This document shows, one piece after another, positions 35,488-46,476 of a stretch of 64,000 bases of DNA. The notes under the pieces are model-generated. The model worked only from the letters and a program-made list of their open reading frames with translations. It was not told where the DNA came from and did not search any database. The translations under genes and the position numbers were made by a program. This DNA is from Cylicocyclus nassatus. Lineage: Eukaryota > Nematoda > Chromadorea > Rhabditida > Strongylidae. Position 1 is the stretch's first letter. Every line of letters starts with the position of its first letter. The stretch lies in the NCBI GenBank assembly GCA_958299035.1, contig CATQJL010000112.1, positions 57,016,823-57,080,822 on the forward strand, in the 5' to 3' direction.

Positions 35488-36966
35488 ATGGCATCTCCTT
35501 CACCAAAAACTGTCCGCGTAGATCGACTGCCTTTGCCGGTCACTATCAGCTTTATTCGTGCTAAAGCCAAAGAAGGCGAGACAGTTCGGATTGGAAACAA
35601 AGAATTTCCAACGGTACTAAATGCTTTTCAGTACTTTTATGGCAGCTATATTATCACATACTCGTAGATTTAAGGTAATATGTGTTGGACGCGTGGTGTC
35701 ATGCCGTCCAGTACGAACACTGAATTCGTTGCAATATGTTGTTTGCGACTCTCCAGAAGGCAGTGTGACAATGAACCAAATCTCGGTGCTGCATCGTAAT
35801 GAGGTAATTGCTCATAGATAGTGGCGCCTGTACGATTAACTATGCACCCTTTTCAACCTTTTTTAGAGGGATGTGGGAATAACTTTTTTTTTGCTGGATT
35901 TTGCTTATTTATGATTTTATCTGCTTTTCCTTTTTGACTGGCAGAGCATTTTCTATGGATAAAGCTTACTTTACCAAGAAGTGTATTTTCAAGTAAAATA
36001 GTCAACCTTTATAGTCATGTCCTCCAAAAGATTCCGATCGGCTATCACCGGGCACACCTGTGTTTATCTCTGGGAAACTCATTCGATTCAAAGGTGCGGT
36101 GGCAGTCCAGGCATCTTGTTTGAGAAAGGTAAGAATCTTTTTATCCATTATAAATTTCCTGAAGTTTTTATTTGAGTTAATCTGCCCCGAAGAGTATGAC
36201 TGTATAAAGATGGAAGCATTTCTTGCAGTGCAATATCACATGAAGGTATTTCGAGTTTGATTTGATGTTAGTGTATCTGTATTTTGTTTTGTTCCAGAAC
36301 CCTGCCATTCTGAACCCTATGCGACGTTCTCTGCAGGGTACTCCTCTTTCAAGAACGAGCTCGCCACTCACAACTCCTTCTCCCATTAGTGTCCCCCGTA
36401 CAGCTCCCTCATCTGCTCCTGCTAAGCGTTTGATTTGTTCTACTCCTTCCAAACCGACTCCGAAAAGACCCAATGTTGCAAATGTCTCGACTCGTAGACC
36501 TATGAACTCTGCACCTGCTCAGGAAAGTTTGAGCACTGTGAAGACTGATACTGCAATTCAGAAGACATTGTCAAAGGAAGCTGGTAGTCAAGATTCATTC
36601 GAAGACGGTGTGTTTTTTGAAAGTTGAAGCATTTATTTTTACTCGTGGCTCGTTTTGGTTACTTAGATTCTTTATAAGTTTACATAGGACAGAAATTGAT
36701 TTTTCTTGTAGAAAACTTGATCTCCATGGCTTTTTCTTCATTGTGCATCGAATCCGTCTTTTTTCATCACTTATGTGCAAGATCCTCTCAATAAACTCGC
36801 AGAGACTCAGGTGCAAATTCCATATCAGCTGAAGTTGACAAGTATGTAACTGCTTGCTTCCTAGTAGGAGCTGTTTTTCGTGAAGACAGGAAAGCCGGCA
36901 TTGTCCATGGTGCCGGACCGGTTTGTGCCAGAACCAAGAACGGCAGGTTCGCCACCACCACGATAG
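35488..36966 (+). CDS. rpa-2: RPA32-like (replication protein A subunit 2) OB-fold protein
   Basis: Exons 35488-35613, 35675-35803, 36015-36128, 36177-36245, 36298-36607, 36782-36810 and 36868-36966 join in phase to 876 nt, 291 residues. Residues 14-146 follow the RPA2 OB-fold pattern: LPVTISFIRAKAKEGETVRIG, VICVGRVVSC, YVVCDSPEGSVTMNQISVLH, then PVFISGKLIRFKGAVAVQA and KMEAFLAVQYHMK. Known role of the family: the middle subunit of the single-strand DNA-binding RPA trimer. The tail (147-291) is Pro/Ser/Thr-rich with many SP/TP sites, and no winged-helix domain is evident. Reading through the fifth donor gives a shorter end (stop 36625-36627) with AATAAA at 36790-36795, a possible alternative 3' end. 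The family is fairly sure; the exact paralogue and the last two small exons are less so. Confidence 0.65.
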
Positions 36967-38690
36967 CACTTATTCCGCAGAATAATTGCGACCACTGAAA
37001 ACTGGTTGTTTAATGCTGTTGTTGAGCTCTTTGAATTACAGGTCATTTCATTGCGAGTGTCAAAGCGCCCAGCGACTGGCGTTCTCGCGTCCGCCACGTT
37101 TTGGCCGCCCGCGTTCGCGAGGTATCCTCTGGGTCTTTCTTCTCATCTGAGCAGTGGTTGAATGCTGGCGAGCGTGGGGAAGCGCCCAAAAGATACCGAT
37201 GCGAACGCGGCGCAAGACCCGAGCGAGGCGGTCGCAATGACCGAAACCGATGGAGCTTTGGCAACTCGCACTGAAATAGCTCGTACCTGCTCGCGGGTGT
37301 TATCTGGGCAGACCAGGGTGACGACGAATGGTAGGAGCAATGTAATGACACAAGCGTTACATGAGACAACTGCCATAACAAAATGTGTATGTTGGCGAGC
37401 TCTCTGAAACTAGTGAAATAAGGCTTGAAATTGTCAAGTTGATGTTGAACTAAACATTCGGAACGGATTTTTTTACTGTCCAAAAAGTTGTGGTCGCACG
37501 AACGCAGGTAACATAAAGAATGCGTGCACCGCCGCGACGCGGCCTTCATTTCTTTGAAAAGCTATGGAAAAGCATAGAACACCGTTTATTGAACGAATAC
37601 TCACCAACTGTGAGCATTTAACCGATCCAACAACATTGAAGCCACTGGAAACTATAGCAGCTGTATATGCGGTTTGGGCAACTGTTGGGGATGTTGTCTG
37701 AAAGAATTTGGCTACTCGATTATTTTTTCAAATTTGACTTGTTGTGTTCTAGGATGGCAAGGGAACGAGGCGGTGTCCCGGCGAAATCTCGCTCTCCAGT
37801 TTTTCACCTTTTCGTAGCATTCTCGTCATGCTGAACCCATCTTTAGACTTTGCAGCAATGAGAATGGCAGAAATGAGCTTTTTTTGAAGCTCTCCATGCC
37901 CGCATTCTCCACGAAATACGGTGGGCAGGGTCCGGAACGAGGGTGCGGGTTTGTGCGACTTCCAGTGGATTTTACGCTTTTCGGACGACGCTCCAGACTT
38001 CACTGATAGTTAAGTTAGGGGGTCCGACATTGCAGTGCTGTAAGGTCCTACCAATTATTTTGCCGCTGTTTTTGAAGTCACTGTCCGCCCAGATTCTCAA
38101 CTTCCATGTTTTTGTCTTCCGGGGCCTTCCCATTCCCTGAATCCGATTATGAGGTCCGGGTTCCGCGAAACCTGACAATACCCGTTCCGGAGGACCGTGG
38201 GCCAGTTCTCCGGAATGGTGATCGGACGTGCCTTGGATGGGAGGGCATTACTGGAGGGGGCGGTGCCGCCTAGGGATCCTCGTACCTCTTCGTGATTCCG
38301 AAGCGATTTTCTCGCCTCCAAAGCGACATTCTGCGCCGCGACCTGGGCATCGTCGTGATGGCGGGAGGTCTTACTATCGTATGCTGCCAGATCAAGACTT
38401 CTAACTTAGGTGGACGGTGCGTTTAAGGTCTAGCTGAGTGTATCAAGGAATGAATTTCTTGCCTTCAACAGAATTCCATACTTTCCTTTGAAAAAAAACA
38501 GGAAACATGTGATGCCGCTGGACCAAATTGGCAAATCTATGCGTTTTCGATTATTTTCTAAAATTTCCTACACTTTGAGTCACTGGTCGAGGGAATGTGA
38601 ATTGGGCGTGACTTTGACCGCTTTATTAAACACTACAATACCACCCGTAATTTGCGAAAAAAAATGGCGGCGGCACTTAACTTACGCGGC
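36967..38690. other. unassigned, partly GC-rich
   Basis: Open frames overlap on both strands (for example 37043-37549 minus, 168 codons), but none shows a domain or credible splicing. A 45-codon frame at 37564-37701 (plus, PTTLKPLETIAAVYAVWATV) reads like real protein but is isolated. The stretch 37750-38420 looks like decayed repeat. Confidence 0.35.
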
Positions 38691-38697
38691 GCCGCCG

Positions 38698-38765
38698 AAG
38701 TTAGGTGACTTTTGCCGCGTCGCGCGACAAAAGTCGGCGGAAAAGCGGCAAAAGTCACCTAACTT
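38698..38765. repeat. perfect hairpin (AAGTTAGGTGACTTTTGCCG)
   Basis: AAGTTAGGTGACTTTTGCCG at 38698 is repeated in inverse orientation ending at 38765, with a GCGCG-rich loop. Adjacent bases add further short inverted copies (TGTCGCGC/GCGCGACA). Confidence 0.65.
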
Positions 38766-39015
38766 TGTCGCGCAACGCCTAACTTTTTATAAAAAAAGAC
38801 CTTATCTTGATTCAAAATTTATGAATTCTATATATAAGAGTACCATTCAACTCAGCTCGGCGAGGCGCATCTTCCAATATACGGATGTGCCTAGTTGTGG
38901 GATATAAGTTTCTTTCCTGGAATTTTAGTGTAAATGGACCATTCAGTGTGCTTATTCCAGAGGCTACGTACACATTCCATTGAGCACAGCAGAAATAGGG
39001 CAGGTATAGTTTAAG

Positions 39016-39118
39016 AGCTCATTCTGCATGGATATATGTGAAACTGGGCAGCTCATTCTGCATGGATATGTGTGAAAGTGGGCAGCTCATTCTGCATGGA
39101 TATGTGTGAAAGTGGGCT
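39016..39118. repeat. three tandem 34-bp repeats
   Basis: AGCTCATTCTGCATGGATAT followed by GTGTGAAAGTGGGC recurs three times; the last two units are identical and the first differs at two or three places. It abuts a MITE end (GGCGAAGTATGACGGGTCCC) at about 39117. Confidence 0.85.
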
Positions 39119-39289
39119 TCTCTCGGCGAAGTATGACGGGTCCCAAAATGCAGGAAGACAAAGGGAAATGGTTGGAAATCGCATGAGAAGCACATATCGC
39201 GGAATGCCGCGCGTGCTGTGCAATGTACAATACCACTCACAGAACGGGAATTGCGCGAAATTCCAGAAATTTCGCGATTCCGGATTATC

Positions 39290-39950
39290 GTAAATTATGC
39301 AGCGCCATAACTTCCTTCGGAATTAATATATTCTAAATTCGAAAGCAGCACTGTGTTCATCTCGTCAAGGCGAATCTTTCTACATACGTCATGTCATCTA
39401 TATCTTGTTTTCAGTTTTCTCAAATTGTTCTGAGGAGGTCCCTTTGCAAGTATGTAACGCAGCGCCTATCCAATTTGAAAGCTTCCAGTATGCACCATTC
39501 GATAGTGCTCTTCTTGTGCATTATAGTGCGCTAGTAAGCTGCCGCAGGCTTCTTTTCAAAAGAGAAAAAAGCGTTGGTAAATTCTGGAAAAATCACTCGT
39601 TTCCAGATTCTACTCGCCGTAACTTTCTTTGGAGTGGATATTTTCTAAATCCGAAAAATGCATTGTGCTCAGCTCATCAAGGCAAATCTTTCGGTATGCG
39701 GAATGTCCTTGATATCTCGATTTCAGTATTCTCAAAACTTTCTGCGGACGTTTCTTCGCAAAGGTGTGAAGCAGCGCGTATTGCCCCCAGTACATTCAGA
39801 AAGAAATTTTCGATAGTACTTCTTTTGTAGATTATGGAGCGCTGGAAAGTAGCCGCGTACTCCTTTTCAAAGGAGTTAGAAGGGCTGGTGAATTCTGGAA
39901 AAATCATGTCCTTCTAAATTTTTCTCAACGTAACTCTAAAATATGAAGCT
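39290..39950. repeat. diverged tandem units of about 310 bp
   Basis: A segment with CGTAACTTTCTTTGGA..., CTCATCAAGGCAAATCTTTC and AAATTCTGGAAAAATCA recurs about every 310 bp. The same unit occurs once in each arm of the 5-kb element (about 4500-4640), linking the two loci. Confidence 0.6.
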
Positions 39951-40097
39951 CTCTTGCTAAGCAGATGTGATTTTCGTAACCAGCAGGTCGGATAACCCTT
40001 ATGAGCAAGTTTTCCAAGATGTTCAAGTAATTTCATTTTTTCTCGTTTTACGCTCTGAAGCTGGCCGATGGATTTTGGTCAAAATGTTCATGCTCTT

Positions 40098-40973
40098 AAA
40101 TTGTAAGGAAACTTCGCTTATAGAGGTTTTCGAACACGCTCTTTACGAAAATCGTGGTCCTTGAGGATTACAGGGTCTTTTTGGTGAGATACGGTGAGGT
40201 GACTGTAACTGCATCACGAAAGTGCGTAAATTGGCCCGCACTTCTCGCGTATCTGTCAGCAACCTTGCCTGCTTGCTTTTCTCAGTCAAAGTTACTAGGA
40301 ACTGCGCTACCGAATGGTGCATGAATCAGGCTCCAGTCTGTAAAAAATCACCGAGTTACGAGCCTATGAAAACACGTCCTCATGGATTTTGCCCAAAATC
40401 TAAAGATGCAAATCTCGTCGAAGTTCCACCGTGAGCGCTTGTACAACACGCTGATCAAAATCTTTCGCGTCCTTAATGGATCTTATTGTGTTAGATTTAG
40501 TAGTTTGAGTTCTAGCCACTGAAATAGCTCTGATATTCAACTGAGTAGCTGAAGCATATGCAAGTACCATATTCAATACAGTGGGAGTTTTTGGGCGAAG
40601 CGAACACAATATCCGCAATGCGAGTGTCATACAAGCGCTCACGGAGGAATTTCGACGAGATATGCGATCTTTAGATTTTGGGCAAAATCCATGAGGACGT
40701 GTTTTCATAGGCTCGTAACTCGGTGATTTTTACAGACTGGAGCCTGATTCATGCACCATTCGGTAGCGCAGTTCCTAGTAACTTTGACTGAGAAAAGCAA
40801 GCAGGCAAGGTTGCTGACAGATACGCGAGAAGTGCGGGCCAATTTACGCACTTTCGTGATGCAGTTACAGTCACCTCACCGTATCTCACCAAAAAGACCC
40901 TGTAATCCTCAAGGACCACGATTTTCGTAAAGAGCGTGTTCGAAAACCTCTATAAGCGAAGTTTCCTTACAAT
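40098..40973. mobile_element. inverted repeat related to the 5-kb foldback element
   Basis: 40098-about 40420 is repeated in inverse orientation at about 40650-40973, almost without mismatch, around a roughly 230-bp spacer. The sequence is a diverged relative of the 5-kb element arm (compare TTTTCGAACACGCTCTTTAC here with TTTTCGGACTCGCTGATTAC near 5013). The right arm runs to within about 30 bp of the assembly gap, so the outer end is missing. Confidence 0.75.
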
Positions 40974-41000
40974 TAGTACTCTGCGTTGATACCACTGCTT

Positions 41001-41500
41001 NNNNNNNNNNNNNNNNNNNNNNNNNNNNNNNNNNNNNNNNNNNNNNNNNNNNNNNNNNNNNNNNNNNNNNNNNNNNNNNNNNNNNNNNNNNNNNNNNNNN
41101 NNNNNNNNNNNNNNNNNNNNNNNNNNNNNNNNNNNNNNNNNNNNNNNNNNNNNNNNNNNNNNNNNNNNNNNNNNNNNNNNNNNNNNNNNNNNNNNNNNNN
41201 NNNNNNNNNNNNNNNNNNNNNNNNNNNNNNNNNNNNNNNNNNNNNNNNNNNNNNNNNNNNNNNNNNNNNNNNNNNNNNNNNNNNNNNNNNNNNNNNNNNN
41301 NNNNNNNNNNNNNNNNNNNNNNNNNNNNNNNNNNNNNNNNNNNNNNNNNNNNNNNNNNNNNNNNNNNNNNNNNNNNNNNNNNNNNNNNNNNNNNNNNNNN
41401 NNNNNNNNNNNNNNNNNNNNNNNNNNNNNNNNNNNNNNNNNNNNNNNNNNNNNNNNNNNNNNNNNNNNNNNNNNNNNNNNNNNNNNNNNNNNNNNNNNNN
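41001..41500. other. assembly gap (500 N)
   Basis: Exactly 500 undetermined bases, probably a scaffold gap of arbitrary size. Apparent reading frames across it have no meaning. Confidence 0.99.
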
Positions 41501-42245
41501 GCATCCTGCATTCGGGCCCTCTCGTCATGTAAAACTTGAATCCGAGCTTCATATCGGGCGAAACGGTCGCCAGCAGGGCGCTTACACGCATTTCAAAAAA
41601 GATAGTTTGAACGAGAGTTTACATGAAAAGTCGGGAGGCCTTGACCCGACATGAGCTTACTTTTACAAGTGACAGTTGAGTGCAACTGCGGAGTGCTACA
41701 AACCATACTCTGTAAACTTTCAAATGAGTTGCCTTGAAAACTGACCGCCATTTCATTAGTCTGAGCAGTCGCAGTCGTAGAGACTTGGTCAAAAGAAAAA
41801 TAGCCACAGTGGTCGCAATTGAGAACATTCTAGAAGAAAAATCTTTGAAACTCTTATTTCAAACAAAAACTTGTAAATATCCAGAATTCGTTCTTGAAGA
41901 AAAAACTGCTTTGAAAGCATTGACCTTGTTTGAGACTGTTTCACAAATTTGTCACAATTTTCTTCTCGTTATTTTGATTCAAGCCGTTTACAATGACCAA
42001 TTTTTTCTCGCCGCACACTGGTGGACTATTCAGTTTTTTTGCAGAATCTCTCTACTCGTTGTATTAACTTTCGGTTGGAGGCTACATAACCAGCATTAGA
42101 TCCTACTTTTTCACAAGCCTAAATGCTTGAAAAGTTTCGCAGCGCTAGTAAAGACCAGTCCGCCACTGTTTTTTACTTAAAGGCGAAAAAACGACGGATA
42201 CATCAGAAGTTGAAGTCATAGTTGAATCCAGATAATTGGAGCAAA
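41501..42245. other. no gene recognised right of the gap
   Basis: AT-rich with a 121-codon open frame (41734-42099, plus) that shows no domain. Confidence 0.4.
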
Positions 42246-42249
42246 GGTA

Positions 42250-42857
42250 TTAGGTTGATGCATAATTCCTGCACCAAAATAAGTACAGACCGCAATAATC
42301 TGTAATCCTATATCCCAAAGGATTCGATATATCATTAGATAGAGCAGACCTAGCTCTATGAGATGGTCCTCAAATATTTGCACCAGCTTTAATACACCTG
42401 AAGTTTTAAGCCTAAAACAGAAAAAAACCATGCGTTCGAAAACCTTAAGATCAATCAAAACAAAATCGTAACTTCGTTCGAAAAGCTCCTACAAAATTTC
42501 TTTTTTGCTCACGCGCAAACACTCCACGTAAGACATTTTTCTATGCGGTTGCTGTATTTTCTCTCAGCTAGACGATGAGAGAACGAAGTTTTTTTTTATG
42601 TTTTTGCCAAATTAGTGCTGAAATGTTCTAGCACTAACAATTGTATAGTACATGCCGTTAGCAGTAAACTAGTAAACTTTACATTTTCAGCCTTCTAGAA
42701 CTGCTAGTTCACGAGAAGTGACGAAACTAGCTCTCCTTTCTTGCATAGTTGCTAAAAATTCAATATTTCTCGTGAACCAGCTGCTGTAAAAAGCTGAAAA
42801 TTCACATTCACGCTTCTAAGGTCTTATAGTATACAACTGTCAGTGCTAGAACATCTC
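42250..42857. mobile_element. diverged, truncated mariner-like foldback
   Basis: Begins TTAGGTTGATGCATAA and follows the same order of sequence as 48542-49491 (for example GTAGTATACAACTGTCAGTG near 42827-42846 and at about 49098), with many differences. The right arm is missing and is replaced by a lone end of the GGCGGGGCTT MITE family (42857-42930). Confidence 0.6.
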
Positions 42858-42930
42858 TGATCATTACCTAGCCTTAATTAGGTCACGAAGCCCCGCCTTC
42901 CAGAAGCCAAGCCAGTTGAATTAAATGGTA

Positions 42931-43509
42931 TAGCAAATTGAATAGCCATGAACAGATATAACTCAGAGTATAAACTTGAAAGCAGCGGCCAAGCAGATTT
43001 TCGTCCTCAAAGTTTTCAATGATCTTGGATCTTTTCATGGCTTTGATTTCAAATTACTTGAGATCCCTTAGGAAAAACTTTTCCTGAAATCCTATTTGGA
43101 CATTACCGAACGAATCTTTTGGCGCTATCCCCATCGTAAGCAACACCAAATGTCGTCGTATGTAAAAGAGAACAGTTGCATAGTGAGCACCTCGATTGTG
43201 CCTGTCAGTCTGGATAGCTCAGGGAGCCGTTTCTGGGCGGGCGAGGCCCGAAAAGGGGGCGAAAAGTTAAAAAATTCTGCGGGTTTTAGGTTAGGAACCC
43301 TGCAGACGCAGTTGCTCCACTCCCAAAGCCTTTTTATACACTGTAGACTAATCTGGATAGCAGATTTCTGGGCGGACTTCACCCAACTCAAGTGTTTTGA
43401 CTGGGCTCTCTTCCACAACAAGTGTAATGCATACAGCTTCAAATCTTCTCAACATTTGTTGTGAGCGTTTCATCTCGATGCGATGCAAAAGCATTTTTTA
43501 TATGGATGC
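42931..43509. other. unassigned
   Basis: Short overlapping open frames on both strands; no domain recognised. Confidence 0.35.
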
Positions 43510-43513
43510 TTAA

Positions 43514-43946
43514 AGGCAGTGTCCCATCAGATTGGGGGTGTCTGGCTCTCGTAATGATGTAATAGTAGACCACCTACTTAAGCTATTTTCAAAGTTCGGA
43601 GCGAAAAAGGGGGTCTACCAAGCCTGAAATTTGCTCCGAAAGTGGGCCGAATCTTACGGTAGAATCGGGCGAGTGCGAGGTGCATGCAAGGTAGAGACGC
43701 AGAGTCGTTGCGGGTCCCTGCGCTCATGATGTGTGCGCTATACGCACTCTGGCCCTGCAAATTGATATTGCCGTGTGGGCGGCGTTCGGCCCTACCGTAA
43801 GATTCGGCCCACTTTCGAAGCAAATTTTAGGCTTGGTAGACCCCCTTTTTCGCTCCGAACTTGCTCCGAACTCATCGCCTAGATAGGGGGTCTACTATTA
43901 CATCATTACGAGAGCGAAGTACCCTTAGTCTGGTGGGACGCTGCCT
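43514..43946. mobile_element. TTAA-flanked MITE
   Basis: The termini AGGCAGTGTCCCATCAGA and TCTGGTGGGACGCTGCCT are inverted, flanked by TTAA at 43510-43513 and 43947-43950. A long inner foldback (GCGAAAAAGGGGGTCTACCA and its complement) fills much of the element. Same terminal family as 5974-6387. Confidence 0.8.
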
Positions 43947-43950
43947 TTAA

Positions 43951-45002
43951 TACTTGGGAAAGTGAAGTTCGCCGCGCATGAAGCTAAGAAAGATACAAAT
44001 GATGCAGATTGTCTGCAACCTATGTATCTCTTTCTTGATATCCCTAACATTCTCGCTTCCAAAATCTTATAGAAGACTTCACTCGTGTAGGAAGTATGCA
44101 ACTACAGAAAGGTTTGGATTTGCTTTGTTTGTACAAATGAGTTATGAGCAGGGTTGGGCAAGAGGCGTGGCACACAACCACCGGATACAACTCCCCCCCC
44201 TTAAATTCTGCCTCGTTACCCGTCCCCAACATTTTTGTTTGCCTATCTTAGGCGTGACATAAAAGCTCTACAATGCATAACTAGTAAGATATTCCTGATT
44301 ATTATATCAAGTAACCCCTGTGGGCCAAGTTTTAGCGAATATTGAGGGTTTCCAATATTAATCCACCCAAGTGAAGTGGCCATTCTCGAAGATGACGTCT
44401 TTGTTTTCGAAGTGATTTAGCTAACCTCTATGTACTCGATGCAAAGTACTACTCCATGTTCGCCTATACCATGTATCCTGCTTCAAATAACCGTCAAACC
44501 GTGTAGAAGCCAGCCAAAACTTCATTTGACCCATTTTTCCGCTTACAGTGATTGTGCTTCCAGCAGCTATAGATCAAAGCAAAGAAGACAAACTCAGCTT
44601 TGATCACTTCCACAAAAACTGCAAGATTTTGGCAATCGAAATGTGTATGATCTGTTCGATAATTCTCTTTGATGGTAAGTTTGTGGGGTGTGGGACCCCA
44701 GGAAAGCTGTGGCTGCTGCACTTTCTTAAGGGTTGTGCCACAGCCCATTAACTTACCTTCAACAACTCACATACCTGCATTCTTTATATCTTTACTGCTT
44801 AACCTTCTTCTTTACACGGCAAGAATTTCATTTGCAATCGTTTCTTTCGGGAAAAGATATAAAGGTTTTTCTTTACCTATGCAAATGAAAAATACTGCAA
44901 AATATTGGGTTACGGTAACATGCTAAGCTGCTACGCTACTACGTGAAACGCAGGGGTAGGCGACAAGAATGCGTACATTTGATAGTCTAAATTTACACGT
45001 AA
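43951..45002. other. unassigned
   Basis: No supported gene. A plus-strand stretch around 44540-44680 has a coding-like open frame but no domain or clear exon borders. Confidence 0.35.
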
Positions 45003-45910
45003 TCTTATATATAAAGCTGAATGTCTGTTTGTATGTATGTATGTATGTCTGTCTGTATGTATGTATGTGTGTACGTATGTTCCGAATAGAAAATTCCATT
45101 TCTGAACCGATCCGGACCAAACTTGGCACACATACACTACGGGCCCCGGCGGGTGTCATAGGCTACTTTTCGTCATCGATCGATATCGATTTTATCGATT
45201 TTTATCGATTTTTTTGCTGAGTTCACCTACGGGGCTGGGAGTTGGCACAGGGGGGTATTCGAGCATGCTGATCATCCCCAAGGGGGGTGATCAGCATGCT
45301 TGATTACACCCCTGTGCCAAATTCCAGCCCCCTAGCTCAAATTTTCAAAAAATCGATAAAATCGATAAAAGTAATGGACGATCCTGAAAACTAATATTGT
45401 GTTCGTAATCTGCATGCTCGATTACCCCCTGTGCAAACTCCCAGCCCCGCAGGTCAAACTTTACAAAAAAATCGATAAAATCGATAAAAGTAATCGATAA
45501 TCCTGAAAACCAATATTGTATTCGTAATCAGCATGCTCGATTACCCCCCTGTGCAAAATCTCAGCCTCGCATGTCAAAATTTACAAAAAATCGAGAAAAT
45601 CAATAAAAGTAACCGATAATTCTGAAAACTAATATTGTATTCGGAATTCCCATGCTCACTTCCCCCCTGTGCCAACTCCTAGCCCTGTAGGTGAACTCTG
45701 CGAAAAAATCGATAAAAATCGGTAAAATCGACATCGATCGATAACGAAAAGTGGACTGTGACACCCGCCGGGGCCCGAAGTGTATGTGTGCCAAGTTTGG
45801 TCCGGATCGGTTCAGAAATGGAATTTTCTATTCGGAACATACGTACAGACATACATACATACATACAGACAGACAGACATACAAACAGACATTCAGCTTT
45901 ATATATAAGA
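45003..45910. mobile_element. double-headed Helitron (two 5' ends)
   Basis: The left end is A|TCTTATATATAAAGCTGAAT; the right end is the inverse, ATTCAGCTTTATATATAAGA|T, so both outer borders obey the 5' rule. No CTAG 3' end or CGGC-GGA-GCCG hairpin lies inside. The core contains about four head-to-tail 120-bp units with ATCGATAAAATCGATAAAAG and CCAGCCCC motifs. Confidence 0.8.
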
Positions 45911-46055
45911 TATCAGAGCCACTTTGATTACGCCCTCCCCCTCCTCTCGCTGATTCCTCAATACGACCCCCAGTTGTGGCATGCCACACCCACGCTTGAC
46001 CCTGGTTATAAATATTAAGCTACGAAATAAACTTACAAGGAAAGAGTGTCTATTC

Positions 46056-46476
46056 GAAGTGGCCTTTTCAGATGGGATCCACACTGCTTTGGAGAGTATT
46101 GCGCAGTGATTCCAAATCTGCCTTCGTTATCTGCAAGCGACTGTGGACGCCGAGTTATGAGCGCTTTGCGGGTCAAGAAATTGAACGCAGAACTGAGACA
46201 AATTCTTCCAAATTTGCACAAGTGGTTTGGTGCCAAGTATCAGAGCAGTTCATGCAATGGATACATTTTGTCTAATACTACTCAAAATAGCCATATACCT
46301 GAGCGTAGAAAAAATTGTAACTAATGAATTTAACTAAAATCTGCAATCATTTTTCTTTCCAAAAAATGGTCATGACTCGGCGTCCAAAGACGCTTGGCAG
46401 ATAATGAAAGCAGATACGGAGCCATCGTGCAATACTCTTTAAAGCAGTATGGGTCTGATCTGAAGGCCACTTTGAC
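46056..46476. mobile_element. diverged foldback element
   Basis: The left arm (GAAGTGGCCTTTTCAGATGG ... CGACTGTGGACGCCGAGT) is matched in inverse orientation by ACTCGGCGTCCAAAGACGCT ... CTGAAGGCCACTTTGACT, with perhaps 75-80% identity. Single arms of related sequence seem to occur near 15640 and 48000. Confidence 0.6.

Noticed and set aside
34763..35488. eaf-1 and the RPA32-like gene as an SL2-type operon
   Set aside because: The 725-bp gap is longer than usual operon spacing, and eaf-1 has its own AATAAA.
37043..37549. 168-codon minus-strand ORF
   Set aside because: GC-rich low-information sequence with open frames on both strands, no domain and no splice logic.
39016..39118. CRISPR-like array
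   Set aside because: The three 34-bp units are contiguous with no spacers; it is a simple tandem repeat in a eukaryotic genome.
40909..41654. Long ORFs of about 200-220 codons
   Set aside because: They run through 500 N; the lengths are artefacts of the gap.
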